64,000 nt of DNA from positions 1 to 64,000 of the forward strand of contig NZ_JAFKIP010000007.1 in assembly GCF_017305435.1 (NCBI RefSeq), given 5' to 3'. This DNA is from Microbacterium sp. (lineage in GTDB: Bacteria; Actinomycetota; Actinomycetes; Actinomycetales; Microbacteriaceae). Of this stretch, positions 39,355-47,176 are shown in pieces. The translations under genes were made by a program, and so were the position numbers. The notes beneath the pieces were generated by a model that saw only the letters and a program-made list of their open reading frames with translations, was not told the origin of the DNA and did not search any database. Positions within the stretch are counted from its first letter, which is position 1. Each line of letters starts with the position of its first letter.

Positions 39355-39383
39355 AGCGCGCGGTGCGATCGAAGGAGAGCGAC

Positions 39384-40046
39384 ATGGAACGGCCGCAGAC
39401 TCGGCGACGCAAGAGCCTGAGCGACAAGCAGCTCGCGATCCTGGAGGTCATCCAGCGCTCGATCGCGCGGCACGGCTATCCGCCGAGCATGCGCGAGATC
39501 GGCGACGCCGTGGGGCTCAAGTCGCTCTCGAGCGTCACCCACCAGCTCAACCAGTTGGAGCTGAGCGGGTACCTGCGCCGCGACGCGGGCAAGACGCGCG
39601 CCATGGAGGTCCTCATCGACCTGCCCGGATCGTCCGCCGAGAACCCCGCTGACGAAGCGCCCGCCGTGGGCGACGCCGCGCTCGTCCCGCTCGTCGGCCG
39701 GATCGCAGCCGGTGTTCCTATCACGGCGGACCAGCAGGTCGAGGAGATCTTCCCGCTCCCCCGCCAGCTCGTCGGCAAGGGCGAGCTGTTCATGCTGAAG
39801 GTGAGTGGCGAGTCGATGATCGACGCCGCGATCTGCGACGGCGACTGGGTCGTCGTCCGTTCCCAGCCGAGCGCGAACAATGGGGACATCGTCGCGGCCA
39901 TGCTCGACGGCGAAGCGACGGTGAAGACGTTCCGCCAACGCGACGGCCACACGTGGCTCCTGCCGCGCAACACGGCGTTCGAACCCATTCTCGGCGACGA
40001 CGCCACGGTGCTCGGGAAGGTCGTCGCGGTCCTGCGCGCAGTCTGA
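39384..40046 (+). CDS. lexA: LexA repressor
   Basis: A 220-residue SOS repressor. The winged-helix N-terminal domain ([29 protein letters not shown]) binds DNA; the C-terminal domain carries the Ala-Gly cleavage site in RIAAGVP, the nucleophile Ser in [12 protein letters not shown] and the Lys in EATVKTF. RecA, encoded 14 kb away, triggers its self-cleavage. ATG 39384 is preceded by GGAGAG. The open frame continues upstream, but the extension is not LexA-like. Confidence 0.97.
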   Translation: MERPQTRRRKSLSDKQLAILEVIQRSIARHGYPPSMREIGDAVGLKSLSSVTHQLNQLELSGYLRRDAGKTRAMEVLIDLPGSSAENPADEAPAVGDAALVPLVGRIAAGVPITADQQVEEIFPLPRQLVGKGELFMLKVSGESMIDAAICDGDWVVVRSQPSANNGDIVAAMLDGEATVKTFRQRDGHTWLLPRNTAFEPILGDDATVLGKVVAVLRAV

Positions 40047-40073
40047 GCCGTCCACGCCGGCGACGCGGTGCGT

Positions 40074-40100
40074 CTCCCCGGCCGAGTTTTCGGCGGGGAG
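40074..40100 (+). terminator. lexA terminator hairpin
   Basis: CTCCCC (40074-40079) pairs with GGGGAG (40095-40100), and inside them GCCGA pairs with TCGGC around a short T-containing loop, followed by ATCGTCTCTT. It lies 27 bp after the lexA stop and 26 bp before the next gene. Confidence 0.65.
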
Positions 40101-40126
40101 ATCGTCTCTTCCGCCACAATGGCGCC

Positions 40127-41476
40127 ATGACGAACGGCGCCACGACGCAGGACGAGGATCTTCCCGCGCGCATCTCGGCCCTCGAGGCGGAGAACGCCCG
40201 GCTCCGCGAGGCGGTCGCGCCCGTGCACGGCCGAGGCGCGGGGCGATGGCGGGCGTGGCTCTCGGCGCTCTGCATCGTCGTGGCATCCGTCCTCGTTCCG
40301 GTGTCGGTCGTCACGGCGTGGGGCCGGGCACAGCTCGTCGATGAGGATGCCTTCGTCGCGACGCTCGCACCCCTCGCCGCGGACCCGGCGGTCCAGTCGA
40401 TGATCATCGACGAGACGATGGATGCCATCACGGCACAGGTCGACTTCACCGCGATCACCTCGAGCGCCATCGACGGCATCGCGGATCTCGGCCTTCCGCC
40501 GGCGGCCGTGTCAGCGCTGACGCTGCTCAAACAGCCCGCGGCGGACGGCCTCGAGAGCCTGGTCGAACGCGCCGTCACGCGGGTCGTCACCTCGGACGCC
40601 TTCGCCGAGGTCTGGGCGACGACGACACGCGCCGGCCATCGGGCGTTCACGACCGCGGCGACCTCCGACGGGGGCGGTCTCGTCGTCCGGACCGACGACG
40701 GCGTCGGCGTCCAGCTGGGCGCGATCGTCGAACGCGTGACGCAGACCCTGACGGCGCAGGGCGTCGGCATCGCCGGCCTCATTCCGCGCGTGGATCGGGT
40801 CGTGATCCTCGGTTCCGGGGAGAGTCTCGCGCAGGTTCGGACGGGCTACGCCGTCGCCGCGGGGGTCGGCTACTGGGCGCCCGTTCTGACGCTAGGGCTT
40901 CTCGTGGGCGGGATCCTCATCGCGCGCCGTCGGCAGACGGCCCTCCTGGGAGCAGGGCTCGGGCTCCTCATCGGGGGCGGCGTCCTCGCGATCGTCATCT
41001 CGATCGGTTCCGCCCTGATGGCGGCCGTCGGCGCCCAGACCGGACTCGAGCCGGCGGCGCTCGCCGCGATCTACGCACAGGTGTCTGATGGGATGGCGCG
41101 GACGTCGGTGGTCCTTGCCCTGATCGGCGCCGCCGTCGCCGCCGTCGCGTGGGTGCACGGGCGGTCACGTCCGGCGGTCGCCCTCCGCAGCACGTTCGGC
41201 TCGATCAATCGCAGTCTGCGCCGCGCGCGCACCGCACGCGGCCTCGAGACGGGCGCGGTCGGCCGGTGGCTCTATGCGCAGCGCGTGCTGGTGCGCGCCC
41301 TGATCGTCGCGCTCGCCGTCGCCGGCCTGCTCGTCTTGCGTCCGCTGACGGTGAGTGCCGTCATCCTCGTCGGAGTTCTCGCGCTGTTCGCCTGGTGGAT
41401 CGCAGAGCTCCTGCAGGCGCGTCCCGACGAGGCGATCACCGCCACGGAGGAGAGTGCCGCGCCGGTCTCGCTCTGA
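40127..41476 (+). CDS. Membrane protein of unknown function with N-terminal coiled coil
   Basis: A 449-residue protein. Residues 10-35 form a short cytoplasmic coiled coil (ARISALEAENARLREAV), then one helix (about 42-64), an extracytoplasmic segment of about 180 residues (VDEDAFVATLAPLAADPAVQ...), and four to five helices between residues 245 and 435. The layout resembles other actinobacterial integral membrane proteins with this AFVATLAPLA-type loop, with no known activity. ATG 40127 follows CACAAT by 6 nt (leaderless type). It converges with a flavin reductase gene. Confidence 0.75.
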   Translation: MTNGATTQDEDLPARISALEAENARLREAVAPVHGRGAGRWRAWLSALCIVVASVLVPVSVVTAWGRAQLVDEDAFVATLAPLAADPAVQSMIIDETMDAITAQVDFTAITSSAIDGIADLGLPPAAVSALTLLKQPAADGLESLVERAVTRVVTSDAFAEVWATTTRAGHRAFTTAATSDGGGLVVRTDDGVGVQLGAIVERVTQTLTAQGVGIAGLIPRVDRVVILGSGESLAQVRTGYAVAAGVGYWAPVLTLGLLVGGILIARRRQTALLGAGLGLLIGGGVLAIVISIGSALMAAVGAQTGLEPAALAAIYAQVSDGMARTSVVLALIGAAVAAVAWVHGRSRPAVALRSTFGSINRSLRRARTARGLETGAVGRWLYAQRVLVRALIVALAVAGLLVLRPLTVSAVILVGVLALFAWWIAELLQARPDEAITATEESAAPVSL

Positions 41477-41493
41477 GCTCTCAGGCCTGGTTC

Positions 41494-42069
41494 TCAGGCG
41501 TCGATGCGGGACCGGTCGCTGAGCCGGTGCCACGTGCGGTTGTGGTACACGAGGGCATCGCCCGCGTCACCCGCCCCGAGCTCACGCCCGAATCCGCTCT
41601 CGAGCGCGTGCGCGGCGATGACGGTGGAGGTCCCGGCATCCATGCGATCGATGACGGCGCAGCGCACCCAGGCGCGCACACCGTCGTACACGGGCTCCCC
41701 CGTCGCGAGCCGCGACCAGCCCTGCTCCTGCGCGAAGCGGTCGACCCCGCGCGCCGCGCCGAGCTTCGCGACCTCGATGTCGTTCGCATCCAGCAGATGG
41801 ACGACCACGGTCTCGGCGCGCGCGAGGACATCGGAGGACGACGACAGCGTCGAGATCGAGAAGATGAGCAGCGGCGGCTCCGCACTCACGGACACGACCG
41901 ACGTCGCCGTCAGCGCGACAGGCCCGTCGCCGGCGTCGGCGGTGATGACGGCGACACCACCCGGATGCCCGCGGAAGAGCGCCTTGAACTCGTCTGCGGA
42001 CAGCGAAGACGCGAACCCGTGCCGGGCTTCGGCCTCGACGCCCGACGGGGCACCGGAGGGCGCGGTCAC
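41494..42069 (-). CDS. Flavin reductase-like FMN-binding protein
   Basis: A 191-residue protein of the flavin reductase-like domain family (two-component monooxygenase reductases). The core FRGHPGGVAVITADAG, ALTATSVVSVSAEPPLLIFSIS and NDIEVAKLGAARGVDRF is the typical split-barrel flavin site. GTG 42069 overlaps the mesD stop by 4 bp. Its fixed place behind mesX-mesD suggests it supplies reduced flavin to that oxygen-dependent system; this is inference. Its own donor (NADH or NADPH) is not readable. Confidence 0.85.
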   Translation of the reverse strand: MTAPSGAPSGVEAEARHGFASSLSADEFKALFRGHPGGVAVITADAGDGPVALTATSVVSVSAEPPLLIFSISTLSSSSDVLARAETVVVHLLDANDIEVAKLGAARGVDRFAQEQGWSRLATGEPVYDGVRAWVRCAVIDRMDAGTSTVIAAHALESGFGRELGAGDAGDALVYHNRTWHRLSDRSRIDA

Positions 42070-43124
42070 GGCCGCACTCCGGTGGCCTCCGTGAGCTCGC
42101 CCCGGACGAGGGCGGCGCCCGCGCTCAGCGCGGTGAGCTTTCGGAGCGCGACGTCCCGAGGGAAGGGCGCCATGCCGCAGTTCGTGCTCGGGATGAGCTT
42201 GTCGGCATCGACGAACGCGAGCGCGCGGCGCAGCGTATCGGCCACCTCCTCCGGTGTCTCGACCGTCTCGTCCGCCACATCGATCGCGCCGAGCATGACC
42301 TTCTTGCCGCGGACGAGCTCGATGAGCTCCATCGGCACGTGCGAGTGCTGACACTCCAGGGAGATGATGTCGATGCTCGACTCCTGCAGAAGGGGGAAGG
42401 ACTCCTCGTACTGCCGCCACTGCGACCCGAGACCGGCCTTCCAGTCCGTGTTGGCCTTGATCCCGTATCCGTAGCAGATGTGCACGGCGGTCTCGGCGCG
42501 CAGGCCTTCCGTCGCTCTCTCGAGCGTCGCCACGCCCCACTCCTTCACCTCGTCGAAGAAGACGTTGAACGACGGTTCGTCGAACTGGATGATGTCGACG
42601 CCGGCGGCCTCGAGGGCGCGCGCCTCCTCGTTGAGGATCGTCGCGAACTCCCACGCCAGCTTCTCGCGGCTCTTGTAGTGCGCGTCGTAGAGAGTGTCCA
42701 CCATCGTCATCGGCCCGGGGAGGGCCCATTTGATCGGCCGATCGGTGGTCTCGCGCAGGAAGCGTGCGTCGTCGACGAACACGGGACGCTCGCGACGCAC
42801 CTCGCCGACGACGGTCGGAACGCTCGCGTCGTAGCGATCGCGGATGCGCACGGTCTCGCGTTTCTCGAAATCCACTCCGCTGAGATGCTCGATGAACGTC
42901 GTGACGAAGTGCTGTCGAGTCTGCTCACCGTCGCTGAGGATGTCGATCCCACGCCGGGTCTGCTCCTGCACGGCGATGCGCAGCGCGTCCTGCTTGCCTT
43001 CGATCAGGGCGTCGCCCTCGAGCGTCCATGGCGACCAGAGCACTTCGGGCTGTGCGAGCCACGAAGGTTTGGGCAGACTCCCGACGATCGTCGTGGGCAG
43101 CAGCGCGGGGGCGGGGACGGTCAT
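42066..43124 (-). CDS. mesD: Core methionine synthase MesD (MetE C-terminal domain only)
   Basis: A 352-residue protein matching only the catalytic half of cobalamin-independent methionine synthase, so it lacks the N-terminal folate-binding domain of MetE (about 750 residues). The zinc ligands are conserved: His215 and Cys217 (HICYG), Glu257 (SLECQ) and Cys316 (STNCG). TTIVGSLPKP is the usual N-terminal block. It is encoded between DUF1852 (MesX) and a flavin reductase, overlapping both by 4 bp. MesD enzymes make methionine from homocysteine without methylfolate or B12 but need MesX and oxygen; the methyl donor is unknown. Confidence 0.88.
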   Translation of the reverse strand: MTVPAPALLPTTIVGSLPKPSWLAQPEVLWSPWTLEGDALIEGKQDALRIAVQEQTRRGIDILSDGEQTRQHFVTTFIEHLSGVDFEKRETVRIRDRYDASVPTVVGEVRRERPVFVDDARFLRETTDRPIKWALPGPMTMVDTLYDAHYKSREKLAWEFATILNEEARALEAAGVDIIQFDEPSFNVFFDEVKEWGVATLERATEGLRAETAVHICYGYGIKANTDWKAGLGSQWRQYEESFPLLQESSIDIISLECQHSHVPMELIELVRGKKVMLGAIDVADETVETPEEVADTLRRALAFVDADKLIPSTNCGMAPFPRDVALRKLTALSAGAALVRGELTEATGVRP

Positions 43125-44149
43125 GCGACGGCCACCGCCGTCTGCGCGGCCACCGTCACCTGAGCGGCCCAGCGCTCGAGCACCTCGCGGTGCGGCTCGA
43201 TGAAATGCTCCTGCGCGAACCGGCCCTGGGTGAGGGCGAGTCGGTTGCGCTCGTCGCGGTCGTAGTCGATCTGCGTGCGGGAGAAGTCCTGCGCGCCCAG
43301 GCTCGGCCGGTAGACGGCGGGTGCGGCGGAGTTCGCGTTGTAGATCTCGGGGCGGTAGATCTTCTGGAAGGTCTCCATCGCGCTGATCGTCCCGATCAGC
43401 TGCAGGTCGGAGTAGTCCGCGAGCAGGTCGCCGCGGAAGTAGAAGGCGAGCGGGGCGACGCTGCCGCGCGGCATGAAGTACCGCACCTGCAGGCCCATCT
43501 TCGCGAAGTACTCGTCGGTGAGGGAGTACTCGTCCTGCCGATACTCGACACCCAGGACCGGATGGTGAGTGGTCGTGCGGTGGTAGGTCTTGCTGGTGGA
43601 GACGCTGATGCAGATCACCGGGGTCTGCGGGAACCGCTCGCGATACGCGTCGGACTCGAGGAACTGCTGGAACAGCTTGCCGTGGAGCACCCCGAAACCC
43701 TCCGGCAGCACGGGTGCACCCGTGCGCCCGTCGTTCGCCGCCGGCAGAAGCACGCTGAAATCGAAGTCGCGGACGTACGAGGAGAAGTTGTTGCCCACGA
43801 TGCCGTGCGTCCGCGTGCCGGTGCGGGTGTCGACGATCTGGATGTCGAGGACTTCGAGGAGCGGAAACTGCTGGTCGGCATCCGCGCCCTGCCCACCCTG
43901 TGCGGTGAACTGCAGGTCGACCGAGACGATGTCGAGTTCGACGGTGTAGCGGTCACCCGTGGGGTTGTCCGCATCGGCGAGGTCGTTGAAGCGGTTGTCG
44001 ATCATGGTCAGCGCACCACGCAGGTTCTGTCGGCGATGCTCGCCGCGCGCGAGGTTCGCGAAGTTCGTCGTGATCCGGGAGCTCTCCGACGGGGCGTAGT
44101 CCTCGTCGAACCGGGTCGTCCTGATGCTGAACGCGAATTCCTCCGCCAT
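43121..44149 (-). CDS. mesX: DUF1852 protein MesX, partner of MesD
   Basis: A 342-residue protein of DUF1852, opening with FAFSIRTTRFDEDYAPSESS and containing TNFANLARGEHRRQNL. It is the first gene of the methionine synthase operon, ending in an ATGA overlap with mesD. In other aerobic bacteria this family is required for MesD activity together with oxygen; its reaction is unknown, but an oxygenase-like step releasing a methyl group is a reasonable guess. No metal or cofactor motif is obvious. The divergent LysR gene probably controls it. Confidence 0.87.
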   Translation of the reverse strand: MAEEFAFSIRTTRFDEDYAPSESSRITTNFANLARGEHRRQNLRGALTMIDNRFNDLADADNPTGDRYTVELDIVSVDLQFTAQGGQGADADQQFPLLEVLDIQIVDTRTGTRTHGIVGNNFSSYVRDFDFSVLLPAANDGRTGAPVLPEGFGVLHGKLFQQFLESDAYRERFPQTPVICISVSTSKTYHRTTTHHPVLGVEYRQDEYSLTDEYFAKMGLQVRYFMPRGSVAPLAFYFRGDLLADYSDLQLIGTISAMETFQKIYRPEIYNANSAAPAVYRPSLGAQDFSRTQIDYDRDERNRLALTQGRFAQEHFIEPHREVLERWAAQVTVAAQTAVAVA

Positions 44150-44222
44150 GAGTGGCCAATCCTGTGGGTCTGCGGCCGACTCGGCCGTACGTGAAAGGAG
44201 TCAGATCCATCGTGCAGCGAAT

Positions 44223-44243
44223 CCGAGATATCGAGTAACTCGG
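44223..44243. promoter_or_regulatory. Candidate LysR-type operator
   Basis: CCGAG (44223-44227) and CTCGG (44239-44243) form an inverted repeat separated by 11 nt, the T-N11-A-like geometry used by LysR regulators. It lies in the 124-bp gap between the divergent mesX and lysR genes, upstream of the lysR -10-like TATAGC (44260-44265). Confidence 0.5.
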
Positions 44244-44273
44244 TGGAACTATGGATAGATATAGCCTTGCACT

Positions 44274-45215
44274 ATGGCTCAGGGAACGAGCGGTCTGACG
44301 CTCCAGCAGCTCCGCTACTTCATCGAGGTCGCCGCCGAGGGATCGATCTCAGCGGCTGCCGACGTGCTGTACGTCGCGCAGCCCACGATGTCGGCGGCGA
44401 TGAAGGACCTCGAGTCGCGGGTCGGCCGCGCGCTCCTGACCCGCTCGGCGCGCGGCGTCAGCCTCACCGATGACGGTGCGGAGTTCCTCGGGTACGCCCG
44501 CCAAGTCGTCGAACAGGTGGCGCTCCTCGAGCAGCGGTACCTCGGGCGCCCGCCCTCCCGGCGCCTGCTGGGCGTCTCTGCCCAGCACTACTCGTTCGCT
44601 GTCGACGCCTTCGTCCGGATGGTCAAGGCGAGCGGTGCCGAGGAGTACGAGTTCTCGCTGCGCGAGACGCGCACGTGGGACATCATCGAGGACGTCCGGA
44701 CGCTCCGCAGCGAGCTCGGCATCCTCTACCGCAATGACTTCAACCGCGCCGTCCTGGAGCGACTGCTGCGCGATTCCGGCCTCGCGTTCCATCCCCTGTT
44801 CGTCGCCGAGCCGCACATCTTCGTCTCCCGCCGCAATCCCCTCGCGGCGAAGGAGCGGGCGACGCTCGCCGATCTCGCGGGCCTCCCGCGACTCACGTTC
44901 GATCAGGGAGCGAACAACTCCTTCTACTTCGCGGAGGAGATCCTCTCCACCCTGTCGAGCGCTCAGGAGATCCGCGTGTCCGACCGCGCGACGATCTTCA
45001 ACCTCATGATCGGACTCGACGGGTACACGATCTCGACGGGCATCATCAGCGATCAGCTCGACCCCGAGATCGTCGCCGTGCCGCTCGACGTCGACGAACG
45101 CATCGAGATCGGGTGGATCGGGCATGCCGCGATCCCGCTCACCGAGCAGGCGCAGCGCTACCTCACCGAGGTGCGGGCCGTCGTGGCAGGCTTCGGCGTC
45201 ACCCTGCTGGAGTGA
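44274..45215 (+). CDS. LysR-family regulator of the mes operon
   Basis: A 313-residue regulator with the LysR N-terminal winged helix (LTLQQLRYFIEVAAEGSIS, AQPTMSAAMKDLESRVGRAL) and an effector domain (residues about 90-300) that ends DERIEIGWIGHA. It is divergent from mesX-mesD and shares a 124-bp control region, so it is the likely local regulator. The effector is unknown; homocysteine, methionine or a methyl donor would fit. ATG 44274 has a TATAGC 8 nt upstream. Confidence 0.85.
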   Translation: MAQGTSGLTLQQLRYFIEVAAEGSISAAADVLYVAQPTMSAAMKDLESRVGRALLTRSARGVSLTDDGAEFLGYARQVVEQVALLEQRYLGRPPSRRLLGVSAQHYSFAVDAFVRMVKASGAEEYEFSLRETRTWDIIEDVRTLRSELGILYRNDFNRAVLERLLRDSGLAFHPLFVAEPHIFVSRRNPLAAKERATLADLAGLPRLTFDQGANNSFYFAEEILSTLSSAQEIRVSDRATIFNLMIGLDGYTISTGIISDQLDPEIVAVPLDVDERIEIGWIGHAAIPLTEQAQRYLTEVRAVVAGFGVTLLE

Positions 45216-45235
45216 GCGCGCGTACCGTAAAGGTC

Positions 45236-47161
45236 ATGGTCGACACGCTGCCCTACGGATCCTGGCCTTCCCCACTGACGGCGCAGTGGGCGTCCGTCTC
45301 CTCACCGCGCGTCGACGGGGCGGCGTTCGTCGGCGACGAGATCTGGTGGGGCCAGTCCGTTCCCGAGGAGGGCGGCCGCACGACGGTACGGCGGCGGATG
45401 GATGCCGGGGTCGTCGACATCCTGGAAGCACCCTGGAACGTGCGTTCGCGCGTACACGAGTACGGCGGCGGGGCGTGGGCGGCGACGGACGACGGACGAC
45501 TCGTGTTCGTCGAGAAGACCGATCAGCGCGTCTGGATCGTCGATCCGGGCGGCGACCCCCGTGCGCTCACCGCGGTGGACGAGTCGGCGTGCTACGGCGG
45601 GCTGCGGTTCTCGCACGGCCGGCTGCTCGCCGTGCGGGAGTGGCAGGGCGAAGGCGTCGTGCGGCGGGGCATCGTGGAGATCGCGCTCGAGGGCGCGGCA
45701 TCCGTCCGTCAGCTCGTCGGGGACAGCGACTTCGTCGCCCAGCCCGACCTCTCCCCCGACGGCACGCACCTCGCGTGGGTCGCCTGGAACCACCCGCACA
45801 TGCCGTGGGACCGCACCGAGGTGCGTGTCGGCCGCATCGACGACGGCCGCGTGCGGTCGTGGTCCGCCGTGACGGCGGGCGACACGGCGGCGCTCCAGCC
45901 CACGTGGCGCAGCGACGCGGAGCTCGTCTACCTCGACGAGCCGACGGGCCGCTGGAACCTCTGGAGCCGGGGGCACGACGCGCGCACGGACGGCACGCGC
46001 ACGCAGGGCTTCGGCGCTGCCGTGCCGCTCGCGCCGTTCGACGCCGACACGGGCGGCGCGCTCTGGTCCCTCGGGATGCGGTGGTACGGCGTGCTGAGCG
46101 GCGGCCGCATCGTCGCCGTCCGCACGAACGGTTCCGACGAACTCGTCCTCATCGGCGCGGACGGCGGGGTCGCGCCGCTCCCCATCCCCCCGACGGCCGA
46201 ACTGAACGTCGAGGCCGTCTCCGGTGGGCGCGCGCTCGTCTCCGGCAAGGCCGCCGGAACGGGCGGCCTGTGGCTCGTGGACGTCGACACCGGCACGGCG
46301 CGGCAGGTCGTCGGCACCCCCGGCGAGATCGACGGTCGATGGATGCCGCGGACCCGCGCGATCACGGTGGACGGACCGCACGGTCCCGTCCACGCGTTCG
46401 TGTACCCGCCGACCCACCCGGACGTCACGGGTTCCCCCGGCGAACTGCCCCCGTACGTCGTCCTGGTGCACGGCGGACCGACCGGTCACGAGGGCGGGGT
46501 GACGGATGCCAAGACGGTGTACTTCACGAGTCGCGGCATCGGCGTGGTTCAGGTGAACTACGGCGGATCGACCGGCTACGGACGCGACTACCGCGAACGT
46601 CTGTGCGGCCAGTGGGGCGTCGTCGATGTCGATGACGTCGTGGCCGTCGCGGCAGGACTCGTCGTCGCCGGCGACGCCGACCCGGCGCGGATCGCGATCA
46701 AGGGCGGCTCCGCCGGCGGCTGGACGGTGCTCGCGGCGCTGGCGCGCACCGACGCGTTCGCCGCGGGCATCAGCCGGTACGGCGTCGCCGACGCCCGCGC
46801 GCTCGCGGAGGACACGCACGACTTCGAGTCACGCTATCTCGACGGCATGATCGGCCCGCTCCCCGAGGCGGACGAGGTGTACCGGGAACGCTCGCCCCTG
46901 ACGCACGTCGACGGCTTCACCGCACCCGTGCTGCTCCTGCAGGGAAGCGACGACCGGGTCGTGCCGCCGTCGCAGTCCGAGGCGATCCGCGATGCTCTCG
47001 CCGACCGCGGCATCCCGCACGCCTACCGCCTCTACGAGGGCGAGGGCCACGGGTTCCGCCGCGCCGAGACCATCATCGACGCGGCGGAGGCCGAGCTCGC
47101 GTTCCTCGGCGCCGTCTTCGGGTTCACGCCGCCGGGCATCCCGCCGATCGCGCTCGACTGA
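45236..47161 (+). CDS. S9-family prolyl oligopeptidase
   Basis: A 641-residue serine peptidase: a beta-propeller-type N-terminal domain (residues about 20-380) and an alpha/beta-hydrolase domain. The catalytic Ser is in IKGGSAGGW, Asp in LQGSDDRVVP and His in YEGEGHGF; HGGPTGHEGG is the oxyanion region. No signal peptide, so it is cytoplasmic and probably trims small peptides. ATG 45236 follows TACCGT by 7 nt and also AAAGG. It lies 20 bp after the LysR gene and converges with hflX. Confidence 0.9.
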   Translation: MVDTLPYGSWPSPLTAQWASVSSPRVDGAAFVGDEIWWGQSVPEEGGRTTVRRRMDAGVVDILEAPWNVRSRVHEYGGGAWAATDDGRLVFVEKTDQRVWIVDPGGDPRALTAVDESACYGGLRFSHGRLLAVREWQGEGVVRRGIVEIALEGAASVRQLVGDSDFVAQPDLSPDGTHLAWVAWNHPHMPWDRTEVRVGRIDDGRVRSWSAVTAGDTAALQPTWRSDAELVYLDEPTGRWNLWSRGHDARTDGTRTQGFGAAVPLAPFDADTGGALWSLGMRWYGVLSGGRIVAVRTNGSDELVLIGADGGVAPLPIPPTAELNVEAVSGGRALVSGKAAGTGGLWLVDVDTGTARQVVGTPGEIDGRWMPRTRAITVDGPHGPVHAFVYPPTHPDVTGSPGELPPYVVLVHGGPTGHEGGVTDAKTVYFTSRGIGVVQVNYGGSTGYGRDYRERLCGQWGVVDVDDVVAVAAGLVVAGDADPARIAIKGGSAGGWTVLAALARTDAFAAGISRYGVADARALAEDTHDFESRYLDGMIGPLPEADEVYRERSPLTHVDGFTAPVLLLQGSDDRVVPPSQSEAIRDALADRGIPHAYRLYEGEGHGFRRAETIIDAAEAELAFLGAVFGFTPPGIPPIALD

Positions 47162-47176
47162 CCGGCCGGCGGACGA

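Noticed and set aside
38880-39383. An N-terminal extension fused to LexA
   Set aside because: The frame is open by chance. LexA homology begins at 39384 after a good Shine-Dalgarno, and the extension spans the divergent promoters.
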